64,000 nt of DNA, from positions 762,834 through 826,833 of the forward strand of contig CACRSC010000015.1 of assembly GCA_902651635.1 (NCBI GenBank). Reading direction: 5' to 3'. The notes below the pieces were generated by a model. That model was not told the DNA's origin, made no database searches, and saw only the letters and a program-made list of their open reading frames with translations. The stretch comes from Mastigamoeba balamuthi. Taxonomy: Eukaryota > Evosea > Mastigamoebida > Mastigamoebidae. How positions within the stretch are numbered: position 1 is the first letter of the stretch; every line of letters starts with the position of its first letter. The translations under genes and the position numbers were made by a program. Shown in pieces: positions 14,229 through 25,480 of this stretch.

Positions 14229-16444
14229 TTACTGTACTTTGCACGGTTTTACGACTTCTCTTGGCGCTGTTAGAATCGGGACGAGGGAAGGCGGCACCAG
14301 CGACGGCAGGCCCAGCCTCTGGGCCAGAGACGGCTCGCTCTTGGGAGCCGTGTGTTCCTCCGGCGTGGTGACGCTTGAGGAGTACGAGGCGGTCCTGAAG
14401 AAGATGCTCACGAGGACGGGCTCTACCATCACGATGCGCTCGAAGTCCTCGAGGGTGATGAATCCCCTGTGCTCCGTGTCGAGGCTCCTGCGGACGGGCC
14501 CACCCCCCTGCAGGTTAAGAAGCGAAAGCGAATAACCCCTGTTTGCGAACCTGAAGACCCGGTCGACATAGTCCTCCGCTGTTTTCGCGTGCGACAACGC
14601 GTTCTCGGTCTCGGACTGCTCGCTGTCGCTCTTGGGGATGTCGGGGGTGCAGAGGTCCGGCTGGTTGCTGTCCGTTCTGCACACCCTCTCGAACACGCCG
14701 CTGCCCTCGATCAGGAGCAGCAGCTGGTCCCGCGAGATGCCTCCCTTGTGCTCGAGGTCGATGGCGCGGAAGATGGCCGCCAGCTTGTCCCTGAAGGAGC
14801 CGCGGCAGAGGGGCGACAGCCCCACCATCATGCCGTGGAAGTCGAGTTCGCCGCTGCCGTCCTTGTCGAGGGCGGCGAACAGCGACGCGACGACGGCGGC
14901 GTTGCGCGACCACTCGGGGGCCACGCGCGCCACGACGTTGTGGAACGTGTGGAAGTCGATGGCGTCCTGCCCCGCCTGCTCAAACTCCCTGCGCAGCGCG
15001 TCGAGCTCCTCGCGGGCGAACAGCGTCTGGCGCTCGAGCTGGCTGACCAGCCTGATCGACCGCACGTTCTCGACCTCCTCCAGCACCTGCACGCGCACCC
15101 GGCTGCGCACGGCGTCGATGTCGCAGTCCGCGAGGGCCCTGGCGTGCTCGTCGGCGCGGCGCAGCAGCGTCTCCATGTCCCTGCAGGCGTACTCGGGCGC
15201 GTTCTTGAGGGCCCCGATGACGCCGAGGCCCGGGACGAGCGGCACGCTGGGCAGCGAGTCGAGGACCGCGAGGCACACCCCCAGCAGCCGCGACACGAAC
15301 GCGCGGTGCCGCTCGGCCGTCGTCCGCTCGCGCAGCTCCTCGTCGACGGGCATGAGCTCGCGCAGCAGCGCGTCCCAGACGCTGAAGAGCACGCGGGGCG
15401 CGAAGTCCTGCGCGAACACGCACATCAGCCAGCGCGCCGTCGTCGGCATGAACATCGACCCGCCCTTGCGCAGCACGCGGAAGGCCTCGGGCGAGTGCTG
15501 GCGCGCGAGGGCCTCGAGGACGCGGCACTCGACCTGCACGCCCGTCAGCGACGGGCAGTAGAAGTCCGCGCCCATCGCCCGCGACATGTCGCGCAGCAGA
15601 GCGTACGCCGCGTCCTCGCACACGCCGTCGGGCTCGGCCGCGGCGCTCACCCCCAGCATCGCCACCGCCGCCACGTCGCTCATGCTCTGCGTGTACCCCA
15701 CTGCGCTCGCCGGGAGCCCCACCCACGAAGGGCGGGGGGAGGGACGTCGGTCAGAAGGGGCACGTGAGAGAGCTGCGCTGCTGCTGCCGCCGCTGCTGAG
15801 TCGCGCCCTGAGCGAGCACTGTGCTCTCCGGGTTCTCCGGGTGGTGTGCGCGCAGCAGAGGGCGTGAGCATCGCCCCGGGGGGAGTGAGCACGGCGTGGT
15901 GGTGTCGTGAGTGCTGGGCGTTGGGTTAAGTGTACTCGGCTATGCAGCAGCGCTGTTGCTGCCCCCGAGTGCCCAGTGCCCCTCTGAAAACGGAATTACA
16001 GCGCAGCAGCGGCAGCAGGCGCAGCGGTGTGGGGCGGGAGGGTGGGTTGGGGGGGTGCTGAGGGAGGGTTAGGGTACTGCGCGGGTGCTCCGAGACGAAG
16101 CGGACCAGTATGCGGCGCAGCGCAGCCTGCACCGCCGGCCCCGACACTATCCTGTTCGACGGCAGCGTCCTGGGCAGGTCCGCCTCGATCTGCGCCGCGT
16201 GGTCCTCGTCCCGCTCGCTTGTGTCGCTCCTGTCGGCGTCCGCGGGGGGCGCGGGCGGCGGCGGGCTGGCGCTGGGCGTGGCGGTGGCGTCGGGGCGCGG
16301 AGACGGGGAGCAGAGCGCCGAGAGCGTCAGGGCGACGTGGAGCCAGCGCGACGAGCGCTCGGCGGCCTCGTCGGGGGCGATGGGGGGCCCGCAGTAGGTG
16401 GCGTCGCAGCACGGAAACCCGTACGCGTCCAAACCGCTCGACAT
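14229..16444 (-). CDS. TBC-domain Rab GAP with C-terminal EF hands
   Basis: Exons complement(14229..14487, 14551..15700, 16078..16444) give 591 residues. The TBC domain is split by a 377-nt intron: exon 1 ends with IEADLPRTLPSN and ALRRIL, and exon 2 resumes at MGYTQSMSDVAA (the GYCQGM motif). In canonical TBC GAPs the catalytic pair is R in IxxDxxR and Q in YxQ; both are present here (DLPR and GYTQ). EF-hand-like loops follow: DKDGSGELDF near residue 400 (canonical), DLEHKGGIS, and DTEHRGFIT (rebuilt by splicing). The layout resembles TBC1D8/9-like proteins without their N-terminal GRAM domains. It is convergent with the ART gene (50 bp between stops). Confidence 0.87.
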
Positions 16445-16615
16445 CAACACTTCCCACGCGGGTGGAATTTTTGTGCACGAATATCTGTTGCTGAATTGGT
16501 ATCTGCTGCGGAAATAATCCGCGGGATAAAGGCCGCCACTAGAGCTCTCCGCTGGACTCTTCGTGCACTAGTGCTCAGCACAAGTCCTCTCTGTTGTTTG
16601 AGCACTGCCAAGGAA
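16445..16615. promoter_or_regulatory. Divergent promoter TBC gene / zinc-ribbon gene
   Basis: These 171 bp lie between two divergent starts. AATATC occurs at 16480-16485, and there is a palindromic GCGGAAATAATCCGC around 16508-16522. Composition is clearly AT-richer than the flanking exons. Confidence 0.4.
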
Positions 16616-16929
16616 ATGAGCGGCAAGGACGGGTGGAACAGCGAGGGGGCCGACAGGCCGGTCAAGTGCCAGCTGTGCGGGGACGACATGTTCGGGGACC
16701 TCTGCTCCAAGTGCGGCGCGTCCGGGGTCGCCTCGGAGCCGATCAAGGGCGACACGCTGGGCGGCGGGATCGGGGGCAACATGTACGAGCTCGGGGGCGT
16801 CCCGCTGACGATCCAGTCCGACCAGCCCTTCCCGAGTAAGACTCCCTTGCCTCGATCGCGCTGACTGTTCCTGCCCCAGCCCTGGCGGACAGTGCAGACG
16901 TGCACTCGGACTTGGAGACAAAGCACTGA
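16616..16929 (+). CDS. Small zinc-ribbon protein of unknown function
   Basis: Exons 16616..16835 and 16880..16929 give 89 residues. Two closely spaced CxxC pairs (CQLCGDDMFGDLCSKC, residues about 18-33) form a likely zinc ribbon. A Gly-rich segment and an acidic end LETKH follow. No signal peptide or membrane segment is present. I do not recognise the family. The 44-nt intron has standard GT-AG ends and keeps phase. It is convergent with the DnaJ gene. Confidence 0.6.
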
Positions 16930-17056
16930 GCTGTCTCGCGGAGGAGGGCTCTGGAACAAGAGGCCTGAGTGGCACTCACGACTGATAGAAACATGGTGTT
17001 TGGTGTCTCGTCCCGGCTCGAGACGGCCCTACTGCCCGCCAACCCACACACAGAGC

Positions 17057-18114
17057 TCACGCGTGCTTCTCCTCGACGAGCGCCGTGCGGATCAGCTCGC
17101 GCTGGTGGTCGCTCAGGCGCTCGGGGAACCCGATCTCGAACTCGAGGACGAGGTTCCCCTCCTCGCCCCCGGCCCCCGGCGGCGCCGGCATGCCCTCGTG
17201 CGCGACGATCTTGCGCAGGCGGGGCGACGCGATTTCGTGCACGGGGATGCGCACAGACCGCCCGTCGAGCGTCTGCACGTTGACGACGCTGCCCAGCAGC
17301 GCCTCGGCCAGCGTCACGTTGGCCGTGTAGTGCAGGTCGCGGCCCTTGCGCTTGAACCTGTTGTGCGGGGCCTCGTCGATGACGACGACGAGGTCGCCGC
17401 GCGAGCGCCCGTCGGCCGAGTAGTCGCCCTCTCCGCGGAACGTGAGCCTCGTGCCGTCGGGCCACCCGCGCTCGATGCGGACCGTGACGCTGCGCTCCTC
17501 CTTGGCCCCGGCAGGCCCACGGCGCACGTACGCCACCCGCCTCTCGCTGCCCGAGTAGAGCTCCTCGAGCGGCACTCTCATGCGGACCTGCAGGGCCGCA
17601 GGCGTCGGCGCCTCGCCCAGCGGCTGCGGGTCCGCGCGCAGCTCCTCGGGCGTCGGGACCAGCTGGACCTCGTGCGGGTTGGCTGTCCCGAAGAACGACT
17701 CGTAGATCTCGAGGGGCTAAGGGCAGGAAGAGCAACAGGAGCGCCCGAGTGAGCTCACGCACTGGACGATGTGCCCGTACAGAGCGCGGCTTGAAGGGGG
17801 AGACGTTGCGGCGGCCACAAATGCCGCTCTTGATGCCCTCGTCGCCGTACTGCTCGTACACGGCCCTCCACTTGTCGTCGCTGAGCACCTCGTAGGCCTC
17901 GGCGATCTCTGCGGTTCGTCAGCTGTGAGCCCACGGCAGCTGGCGGGCGGGGTGTTCGGTATATGGCTCCGGCACCTGCGAACTTCTTGGTGCAGTACTC
18001 GACATTGTCGGGGTGCGTCTGCGGGTGGTACTTGATTGCAAGGCGCCTGTACGCCTTCTGGATCTCCTCCGGGGTCGCGGAGCGCGGCACCTTGAGGGTC
18101 TGGTAGTGGTCCAT
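17057..18114 (-). CDS. DnaJ type II co-chaperone with HPQ in place of HPD (DNAJB13-like)
   Basis: Exons complement(17057..17716, 17763..17908, 17976..18114) give 314 residues. The J domain occupies residues 1-70, but the loop that activates Hsp70 reads His30-Pro31-Gln32; HPD is otherwise near-universal. The later HPD at 36-38 is displaced by six residues and is not in the J-loop position. After a GGI-type hinge and SFFGTANP come two C-terminal beta-barrel domains of the Sis1/DNAJB type, ending RELIRTALVEEKHA. The VQTLDGRSVRIPVHEI segment and the missing HPD resemble vertebrate DNAJB13, an axonemal radial-spoke protein with HPL. An axonemal role is inference only. Confidence 0.85.
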
Positions 18115-18359
18115 CCTCGGTGTCTGTGCCTCTGCTCTATTTATAGCTGGGCCGATATTTTACATCAGCGAGATGCTCGCATCTACACCGAGTATCCTAT
18201 CCTGACGGCGAGGACTTGAGTCAGTCGCCCTGTATGTGAATTTATGCAAAAGCAAGACGGTAGGCAACAAGGAGCAATACTACGAGTTGAAATCGCAAAT
18301 GAAATGAATTAAAAGCTGTGAGCCTTAAACTCTTTTCTTGGTGTTTAGGGAGGAGTTGC
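18115..18359. promoter_or_regulatory. Promoter region of the DnaJ gene
   Basis: These 245 bp are upstream of the DnaJ start and downstream of the next gene's stop. TATTTATAG (18139-18147) and GATATTTT (18154-18161) lie 25-48 bp from the start codon, read here on the plus strand. AT-rich sequence continues to about 18330. No gene is seen. Confidence 0.45.
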
Positions 18360-19631
18360 TCAGTCGACATACGGCATCGACTCCATTGTATCCAGAACTG
18401 CTCCGGATAGAGTCACGTACCTGCGCAGGGCGGTTACGACGAGGCATGAATGCGCGGGAATGACCACGAGAAGCCCTGACTCGACCACAGAGCTTGGTAT
18501 CTGTGTCAATTGTGAGTGTATTCAATTGCACGTTACAACGCACCGGTCCTTCAAACTGCACGATGCCGTGCTCCTGCGAGAGAGCGCTCACATATGCTCC
18601 GGGAATAACATGGCCCCAACCAACGTCCTCATCCGAGAGGCAGACGACTGGAACCGGAATCAGCCAACGTAGCTAACAGAGGCTTTTTACGAACGGCCAT
18701 ACGCAGTCCTGCCGTTCTGAAGCCTGAAGGTGTCCTTGTTGAAGTGGATTGCACCGCCGTGAAGCACAACCTGGCCGCGCTCCCTGTGCACGCTGATCAC
18801 CGGGCAGAGTACAGCGCAGGCAACTTCGCTTTCCGTGCAGGCCCCGAGGGCCATCTGCATCGCGTCAAACAGAACAAAGTTGCCTGGCCTGAGCTCGTCC
18901 CACCCGCTGAGGTCCTCGAGGGCTCCGCATGTCGGGGTGTCACCGTACGAAAGCTGTCAGGACGGATCAGCCGGTGGAGCGGCAATTAGCAGTACCGCCA
19001 GACGTGGGTAGCCGCGCTGGGCAAGAGCATCCCTGAGCGAGCGCATTCTGCCAAGCGCCTCGGAGAACACCTCCTGGGGCGCCCTGTCGCCCTTGTACGA
19101 GTTCCCCGCGTGCGTCAGCAGCCCGGCGATGGTCACTCGGCCCGAAGTCGCTGAGCTGGCCTCCCTGATCCTCGCCAGCACCTTCTCTGCCGCGTCCACG
19201 TCGTCCCAGGCGACGCCCGTCCTGTGGTACCCTGCGTCCACCTTGACCCAGACAGCTGCCCCCAGCCCGGACCCCGCGAGCGCGTCCACCGCGTCGGGTG
19301 ACTCAGCCAGCAGCGAGAGGTTCTCGACTGCCGCGCTGGCGATGAGCGGCAGCTGGCGGGCAGTGAAGACGACCGCTATGAGGATGTCCGACCACCCCGC
19401 ACGGGCGAAGTAGGCAGCCATGTCCGCGGAGCTCACGGTGCAGCGGTCGACACCGGAGGAGCGCAGCCACTCGGCAACGGCGGCGCTCTGGTGCGTCTTG
19501 AAGTGCGGGCGGAAGACGGCCCCGGCAGAGCAGCACTTGGCCGACATGCGCTTGACGTTGGCGCGCACGGTGGCTTCGTTGATCAGCAGGGTCGGCCTCC
19601 GGACTGCTGCCAGTACTTCACCCGTTCTCAT
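18360..19631 (-). CDS. D-serine dehydratase / D-threonine aldolase-like PLP enzyme
   Basis: Fold-type III PLP enzyme acting on D-hydroxy amino acids. Exons complement(18360..18500, 18544..18647, 18695..18953, 18996..19631) give 379 residues, the normal family length. Visible motifs: RPTLLINE, the PLP-lysine region RPHFKTHQS (Lys about 49), VSSADMAAYFARAGW, WVKVDAGYHRTG, LLTHAGNSY, SYGDTPTC, LRPGNFVLFDAMQ, HGGAIHFNKD, YVSALSQEHGIV and the C-terminal IPAHSCLV. The H-x-C zinc pair in the last motif matches eukaryotic D-serine dehydratase (DSD1) rather than the H-x-D of D-threonine aldolase, so I favour the former. All four exons are needed to reach the zinc site; an early in-frame stop at 18687 lies in an intron. 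Confidence 0.88.
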
Positions 19632-19853
19632 CGTACCAAGTTTGAGTTTGTTGTGGGGTGTGTCGCTATGGGCGCGAAAAGACACAACGAAATCAAGTGT
19701 ATCTTACTTCCCAAAATTCAATCTCACACGGTCCCACCGATGCGACGCTGTTCGCCGATGAGAGAAGGTCCAGCAGGTCTGAGGATGGACGCTTGATATC
19801 TCTCGAGAGGGTTGATATTTCCCTTGTTCCAAAAATAGGCGCTGGAAGGGTTA
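19632..19853. promoter_or_regulatory. Divergent promoter D-amino-acid enzyme / EGF-TSP3 receptor
   Basis: GATATC at 19796-19801 and GATATTTCCC at 19814-19823 lie 31-58 bp before the receptor start. The 222-bp interval also serves the minus-strand enzyme gene. Confidence 0.5.
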
Positions 19854-22800
19854 ATGCGGCGAGTGGCGGTCCTGCTGTGGGTGGCAGTGCTGCTCGCGCC
19901 GCTCTGCGCTGCAGGAAGCGCCGCCTATGGGTCGTACTCCATTGTAGTTGATCCATCTGGCGTGTCGACCTCTGCGGTAACGACGAGCGGCGGGACACGG
20001 GCGACGGTCACGACAACAGTCAAAAACGCGAGCATCACCACCAACATCGCCGACGACAAGATGTCATCCGCGATATCGCTAGGTGGCCCTCCGTGTATTG
20101 TGAATCGCCCTAGTTGACAGCCAGAGGCAGGGTTTCGGATGAGCTTCTTCACATCCAACTTCAGCTCAGTGTACATCAGCGATAACGTGAGGCGTCCCGG
20201 GGTCTCACGCAATCTGACCGATGACAGGGCTATCTCGCCTTCGTAAGCACAGGGCCGTCCTCGTTCTCGGCACCGGAATGCCCATTCACTTCGTCTCTCC
20301 CGAACTGTACGGCGTCAGAAACGTGCGGCGGATCTCAATCACTCGCATCGCAGATATTGTATCGCTTCTGTGGACTGACTTGGACCCTACGAGTGCAGTC
20401 ATTGTGTGGTACCGTGCTGTGGGCTCGTCGTGCCCCACGCTTCCGCAGAGGACAATGTCCTCACTTAAGTGCTTTGTCGCCACCTACTCGGGAGCAACTT
20501 TCGGGAGGTCGACGCTTAGAAATTCGGGGGTATTCGACACAGTGCTCTACTCTAGCGGCGACATTCTGTTCCGCTACAAGACTCTGCTGCTACCGCCGTC
20601 ATATGCTGTTGGCATTAAGGGATCAACCGCGAGTGCCGCTTTCTCGTTTGCATGCAACAATTCCGCCTCAAAAGAGGGAAACAGCACCTTACTCGCGTCG
20701 GGAAGGTCGGTTCTTTTCTCATACAGGGGCTGCGGAGACTCGACATGCGAGTCTGCGCAAGGAGAAAACTGTCTTACTTGTCCTGCGGACTGTATATTCT
20801 CCTCACTGGATACGGACAGAGACGGAGTGGTCGACTGCGCTGATGCGTGCCCTCAGAACCCTACGAAAACCGCCACTGTAGGAACTTGCGGATGCAACAA
20901 GAACGACACGGACAGTGATGGCGATGGGGTACTTGACTGCAATGACACCTGCCCATGGAACCCGACGAAAACAACGTCTGCTGGAGTGTGTGGGTGCGAG
21001 TGGAATGACGCTGATTGGGATGGAGATGACATTCTCGATTGCGTTGACGAATGTCCCTGGGACTACTACAAGACTCGAAAGGGATATTGGTGCGGTTTGT
21101 GAAGCCATTCGGAGGGCTCACTGCGATGGCACAGTGGATGTGGAAAGCCCGAGACAGACACGGATGGAGATAAGTACCCAGATTGTGTTGACGGATGTCC
21201 CACAGATCCCACGAAAAATGCGACTGGGTACTGTGGATGCTTCAACCCGGAAACGGACAGCGATGGAGATGGTAACAGATTAACGTTATCCCCCTTCTCA
21301 TACAGCAGGCCAGGAATTCCGGATTGTGTTGACGGATGCAAGAATGACAAGAACAAGACGTCGGCAGGCCAATGTGGATGCGGAAACTCTGATGTTGATA
21401 GTGACAAGGACGACGTTGCTGATTGTCTCGACAAGTGCCCCCACGATCCCTTCAAGACGCTCGTTATTGGTACAGTTCCTACGTAACTGCGATTTCTTAC
21501 CCCAAATCTATACAGGGAAATGCGGGTGCGGAACCAATGAAACTGATAGTGATTCCGATGGAATCCCCGACTGCTTTGACAAGTGTCCCTTGGACCCTTT
21601 CAAGACCTTGCCTGGGGAGTGTGGTTGCGGTGTAAACGACACCGACAGTGACGGTGACTTAGTCCCCGACTGTCATGATGGATGTCCCTTTGATCCCCGC
21701 CCGTAAGCCGATTATGTGTGTGATACATCTGATCCAAACCAGAATTGAGGATACTGATGGTGACGGTGTGAGCAATTGCAATGATTCATGTCCATTTGAC
21801 TCAGCAAAATGGCTTCCATCGCAGGCAGCGTCATGTGGTACCGCAAAAGCCAAACCTCTCGTGCACTGAAATGAAGTCAAGCATGCAATCTGGGATGCGA
21901 AAACTCGGGAGAAAAGAACACTAGTGCGTGCTCATGTTCCTGCCCCGATCCGTGGATTGGCGCCCAGTGCACTCGTATGTTATTCCGCGGTTGGAGCTGA
22001 TTAACAATTTTCTCATAGTGTGTGATAGATCATGTGAAAACGGACAGCTTTCTGCGGATACGTGTACATGTAATTGCACAACGTTCTATGGGGGTGATTC
22101 CTGCCAGAGTTCGTCTCGTTTTCACATGAGAAGACTGACACTTGCATTTCAGCATGCGAAATAGCTTGTATGAATGGAGGAACTAAGATAAGTTCGAGGT
22201 GTGAGTGCTCTTGTATCAGTCCCTGGAGCACTAGCGACTGCTCAGGTGAGTATTTATCTGTTCACCGTACCCTAAGCACAAGTTGCGCTCTCAGTGTGTG
22301 GGCTGCAATGCGACAACGGTGTGCTGGATTCATCGATCTGTCAGTGCTATTGCTTGAATGGATGGTCTGGCTCTTCGTGTAATGGTGAGTGAATTTCCTC
22401 TTTTGGAATAACAATTAACACCTGCAATAAGCATGCAACATCAGTTGTATAAATGGTGGTATCATGACAGATAATTCCAGTTGCCAATGTTTGTGCCCTG
22501 AAGGATGGGGATCTCCAGACTGTTCAGGTGAGACCACTTCCAGTTAGTTCGTGTTTCACTGGCTGTCAGCATCTGTATCCCTCACCAATGTGTCTCTCTT
22601 ATCTGGCAATACTGCAAGTTTATTCCTGGCCTCTGCAAAGAAAGTGATTCGAATTACTGTCACTGCTGGGACCAATGAATCAGTTCTTCTGGCGAACGAG
22701 TTGACCAACACTAGTATGGGATTTGTAGATCCCTCGATGGCGAAGACAGGCATGCCGAGTTCTGCTACGTATGCTGGAATATCATTCGAAATAAACGCGT

Positions 22801-24081
22801 TCACCGTACGACGCTATTTGATCCTCTCATTCTGACTGGTTGTACAGAACTCAGGCGAATCGATACACTCAGGAATTACTCTTTACTTATCAGTGGAGCT
22901 CACTCAGTTGAATTTTTCCTATGCAGCTTGGCTGATGTATGTTCTGTGCTCTTCAGTTATATCTTACCGAGATACCAAGGTACTGGGACACAAGCTTGTT
23001 GCAATGGAAGAACGCGTCTCAGACGTGTTCGGCTGTTAACGTAACACATTCTCACTGGCGTCTTGCTACAAGTGTGTGTCATCTCTCACAATTTGCCGTC
23101 TTCGACTCCCCAACAATTCCAACTGTTACGGCATCATCTAGCACGGCTGTACGTGTATAGTGCACCAGCAACTGAGATTGACTTCTTCTCAGCTGAAAAC
23201 GGCCGGTGGTAGTCTGTCCTCGATGGCAATAGTCGGGATTGCTGTCGGGTCCTTGGCCGGAATCGTTTTGGTTGCTGGCAGTGTTTTTGGGCTGTATGTG
23301 AGCTTCGGGCGGAAGAGAGCCTCAGTTACCGATATCGAGGAAGCCCGGAGACGGGAGAGGCGCAGGCGGAAGAAGAAGATTGCTCTCCACATCCCAACGC
23401 CAGAGGAGCTTGCGGCCCGCATCTACGTCGACGAGCACCACCTCGCTGCCTCGAAGATCATCAAGCAGTGGCGCGCTCACCGACAAGGGTCCGCGTCATT
23501 TGTCTGCAAACGCTGCCGTCTGACTGCCATTCAGGATGGATATGACGCCAGAGGACAGGCAGAGGCGTGCAGCACGCGACCTCGAGAGGCTCACCAACAG
23601 GCTGCTCCAGATGGCCCGGTTCAAGGACGATCCGTTGATCTTCGGCAGTCCGGACGAGAGCGACTCCGACGACGAGACCTCGTCGGGGCAGTCGGAAGCG
23701 GCTTCGTCATATTCGTCATCGTCGTCATCGTCGCAGGGCAACGGCCTTGCTGTTCCGCTCGGTGCCTTCCGGGGGCCATCGATGGCGAACCTCCTACGAC
23801 CACAGAGCCTCAGCGAGCTCCGCAACGGAGCAGCCCGGCGGTCGTCCTCGTTGGCCCTCCAGGTCGAAATCAGGCGACAAGAGGCGCCGGCGGCCTCGGC
23901 TCTGCAGCAGGAGGAGCCTGTGGGCGTCGACAGCGAGGGGCGGCCTGGCCAATCGGACGGCCAGTCCGATGGTGGAAGCCCGTTGCCAGAGCTCGACGAG
24001 AGCGGGCAGGCTGAGGACCCTGCAGTGCTCTCACTCTCGGTTCCGGAGGTTCCCGGCGACACTGAAGCTCAGACGCAGTAG
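19854..24081 (+). CDS. Type I membrane receptor-like protein with TSP3 repeats and EGF modules
   Basis: Eighteen exons with consistent phases give 1150 residues: 19854..20082, 20131..20186, 20228..20306, 20354..21089, 21135..21271, 21314..21469, 21516..21702, 21743..21837, 21882..21974, 22019..22108, 22153..22245, 22295..22384, 22432..22527, 22570..22805, 22848..22892, 22957..23148, 23193..23488, 23535..24081. Order: signal peptide (1-20); a NIDO-like beta-sandwich with VYISDNGYLAF and LLWTDLDPTSA; nine thrombospondin-type-3 calcium repeats (DTDSDGDGxxDCxDxCP); five EGF-like modules of C-x-C-xx-G type; a Ser/Thr-rich stretch ending WDTSLLQW and VCHLSQFAVF, similar to the GPS/GAIN region; one transmembrane helix (about 23220-23310); and a basic then acidic Ser-rich cytoplasmic tail with an IQ-like ASKIIKQWRAHR. 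A surface adhesion or receptor role is inferred. The first acceptor (20130) is uncertain by a few residues. Confidence 0.83.
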
Positions 24082-24292
24082 GGCGTCGTATTGTATGAAG
24101 GCAACAGTGCCCCTGGCAACGGCCGATTCGGAACGGGAAGGTGAATCTCCCCACCGGGGATAGATATTTCTGGATTTTCTTCGCTGCACCGACCCACACC
24201 ACGCGCCCCACACCCCTGTTGTAAAAAGCAACGCAAAGGTAACTCCGCACCCACCGCGTCACAGCGCTAAACGGCATGCGCCGTGTGTGCAG
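24082..24292 (+). promoter_or_regulatory. Promoter of the MPR-like gene
   Basis: GATATTTC at 24163-24170 is preceded by GGGGATA and followed by TGGATTTTCTTCG. It lies 123 bp before the start codon. Confidence 0.45.
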
Positions 24293-25480
24293 ATGGCCGC
24301 CCGAAGCGCGCTGGTCCTTGTCGTGCTCGTCGTTGCAGCGAACGCCGTCCCCGCGGTGAGTTGCGCCCCCCTCTGTCGTCTCTCCCCCCCCCCCAAACGC
24401 CCACACCCAACACCCCCTCTCCCCCGCTGCCCGCACTGCGCTCCCACTGAGCGTGCCCCCGCTGCCCCCAGGTCCCGTGCACGGCGAAGATCGTGGACAA
24501 GGCCCACAAGAAGGCGTACACGTACGACCTGACCCCGCTCTACCACGACGCTGGGTACGCGCAGCAGCATAATACGCACACCACTGCGCTCGCGCACAAA
24601 ATGCGCCACGCTGCGCGGAACTGCCGCGCGGCCGCGCTGCACTGCGGGCTGGCGCTCACACGCCATGGGGGCGACGTGCAGGCAGGACGACGTGCAGTAC
24701 ACGGGGTACATCGGCGGGAAGAACGTCTTTTTCTATGTCAACTTCTGCGGCCCCACAACGACTTCTGCCACGAGCTACTGCAACTCGATGGCCGTCTGCT
24801 CCAAGGGCTCGAGCTTCCGCTACTACGGCGGCGGCCTCGTGACCTCGCAGCAGATCCTCAAGACCAGTAAGCAGCCTCGAGCACTATTCTCTTTTTCTCT
24901 CAGAGACAACAACACCGTGTGCTCGTATTAATCGGGTCTTGCGCGTCTTTCAAGACCTCTCGGGCGTGTCCAGCGGCGACGGCGTCATGGTGACGTACGC
25001 CAACGGCGAGGCCTGCGAGACCAACCCGCAGATACTGCGCTCGACGATCATCTACGTCAACTGCGACAAGAAGGCGACCGCGCCCGGTGAGTTCTACGAG
25101 GCGTCCGAGTCGTCGAACCAGTGCGCGTACACGCTCAAGATGAAGTCGCCCGTCGCGGGCTGCGGGAAGCCTGCGCCGTGCGACGGCTGCGGCAGCAGCG
25201 GCATGGGGGCCGGCGGCATCATTCTGATCATCCTGGCCGTGCTCGTCGTGGTGTACCTGGTGGGCGGGTGCTTCTACAACTACAGGTTCCGCGAGATCAG
25301 GACGTTCCCGCACATGATCCCCAACCTCGAGTTCTGGGTCATGATTCCCGGACTTGTCAAGGTCTGATTTCCCTATCTTTTTTTTCGTTTACGAGATTTC
25401 TTACGGGGACGTTATTTTGGCAGGACGGCGCGTGTTTCGCGTTCCACGGGTTCAAGAAGGGCGACTACGTCACGGTGTAA
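24293..25480 (+). CDS. Mannose-6-phosphate-receptor-like (MRH) membrane protein
   Basis: Exons 24293..24355, 24472..24554, 24682..24866, 24955..25361 and 25424..25480 give 264 residues. A signal peptide (1-19) is followed by an MRH-type lumenal domain with conserved cysteines: CTAKIVDK, VFFYVNFCGPT, SMAVCSKGSS, VMVTYANGEAC, IYVNCD and CAYTLKMKSPVAGC. One transmembrane helix (ILIILAVLVVVYLVGGCFY) leads to a short cytosolic tail with IPNLEFW and FKKGDYVTV. The layout matches cation-dependent MPR and Atg27-like proteins that sort lysosomal or Golgi cargo. I cannot tell by eye whether the mannose-6-phosphate ligands are kept, so sugar binding is unproven. Confidence 0.8.

Noticed and set aside
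16064-16076. Telomere-like CCCTAACCC sequence (minus strand)
   Set aside because: Only about one and a half units, inside an intron, with no array.
18325-18591. Separate small minus-strand gene of 88 codons
   Set aside because: Its SALSQEHGIV segment is the C-terminal part of the D-serine dehydratase-like gene, joined by two short introns.
20287-20400. Continuous reading through the third intron of the EGF/TSP3 receptor
   Set aside because: The frame stays open but replaces the LPNYIVSLLWTDLDPT join, typical of this domain, with unrelated sequence; a 47-nt GT-AG intron fits better.
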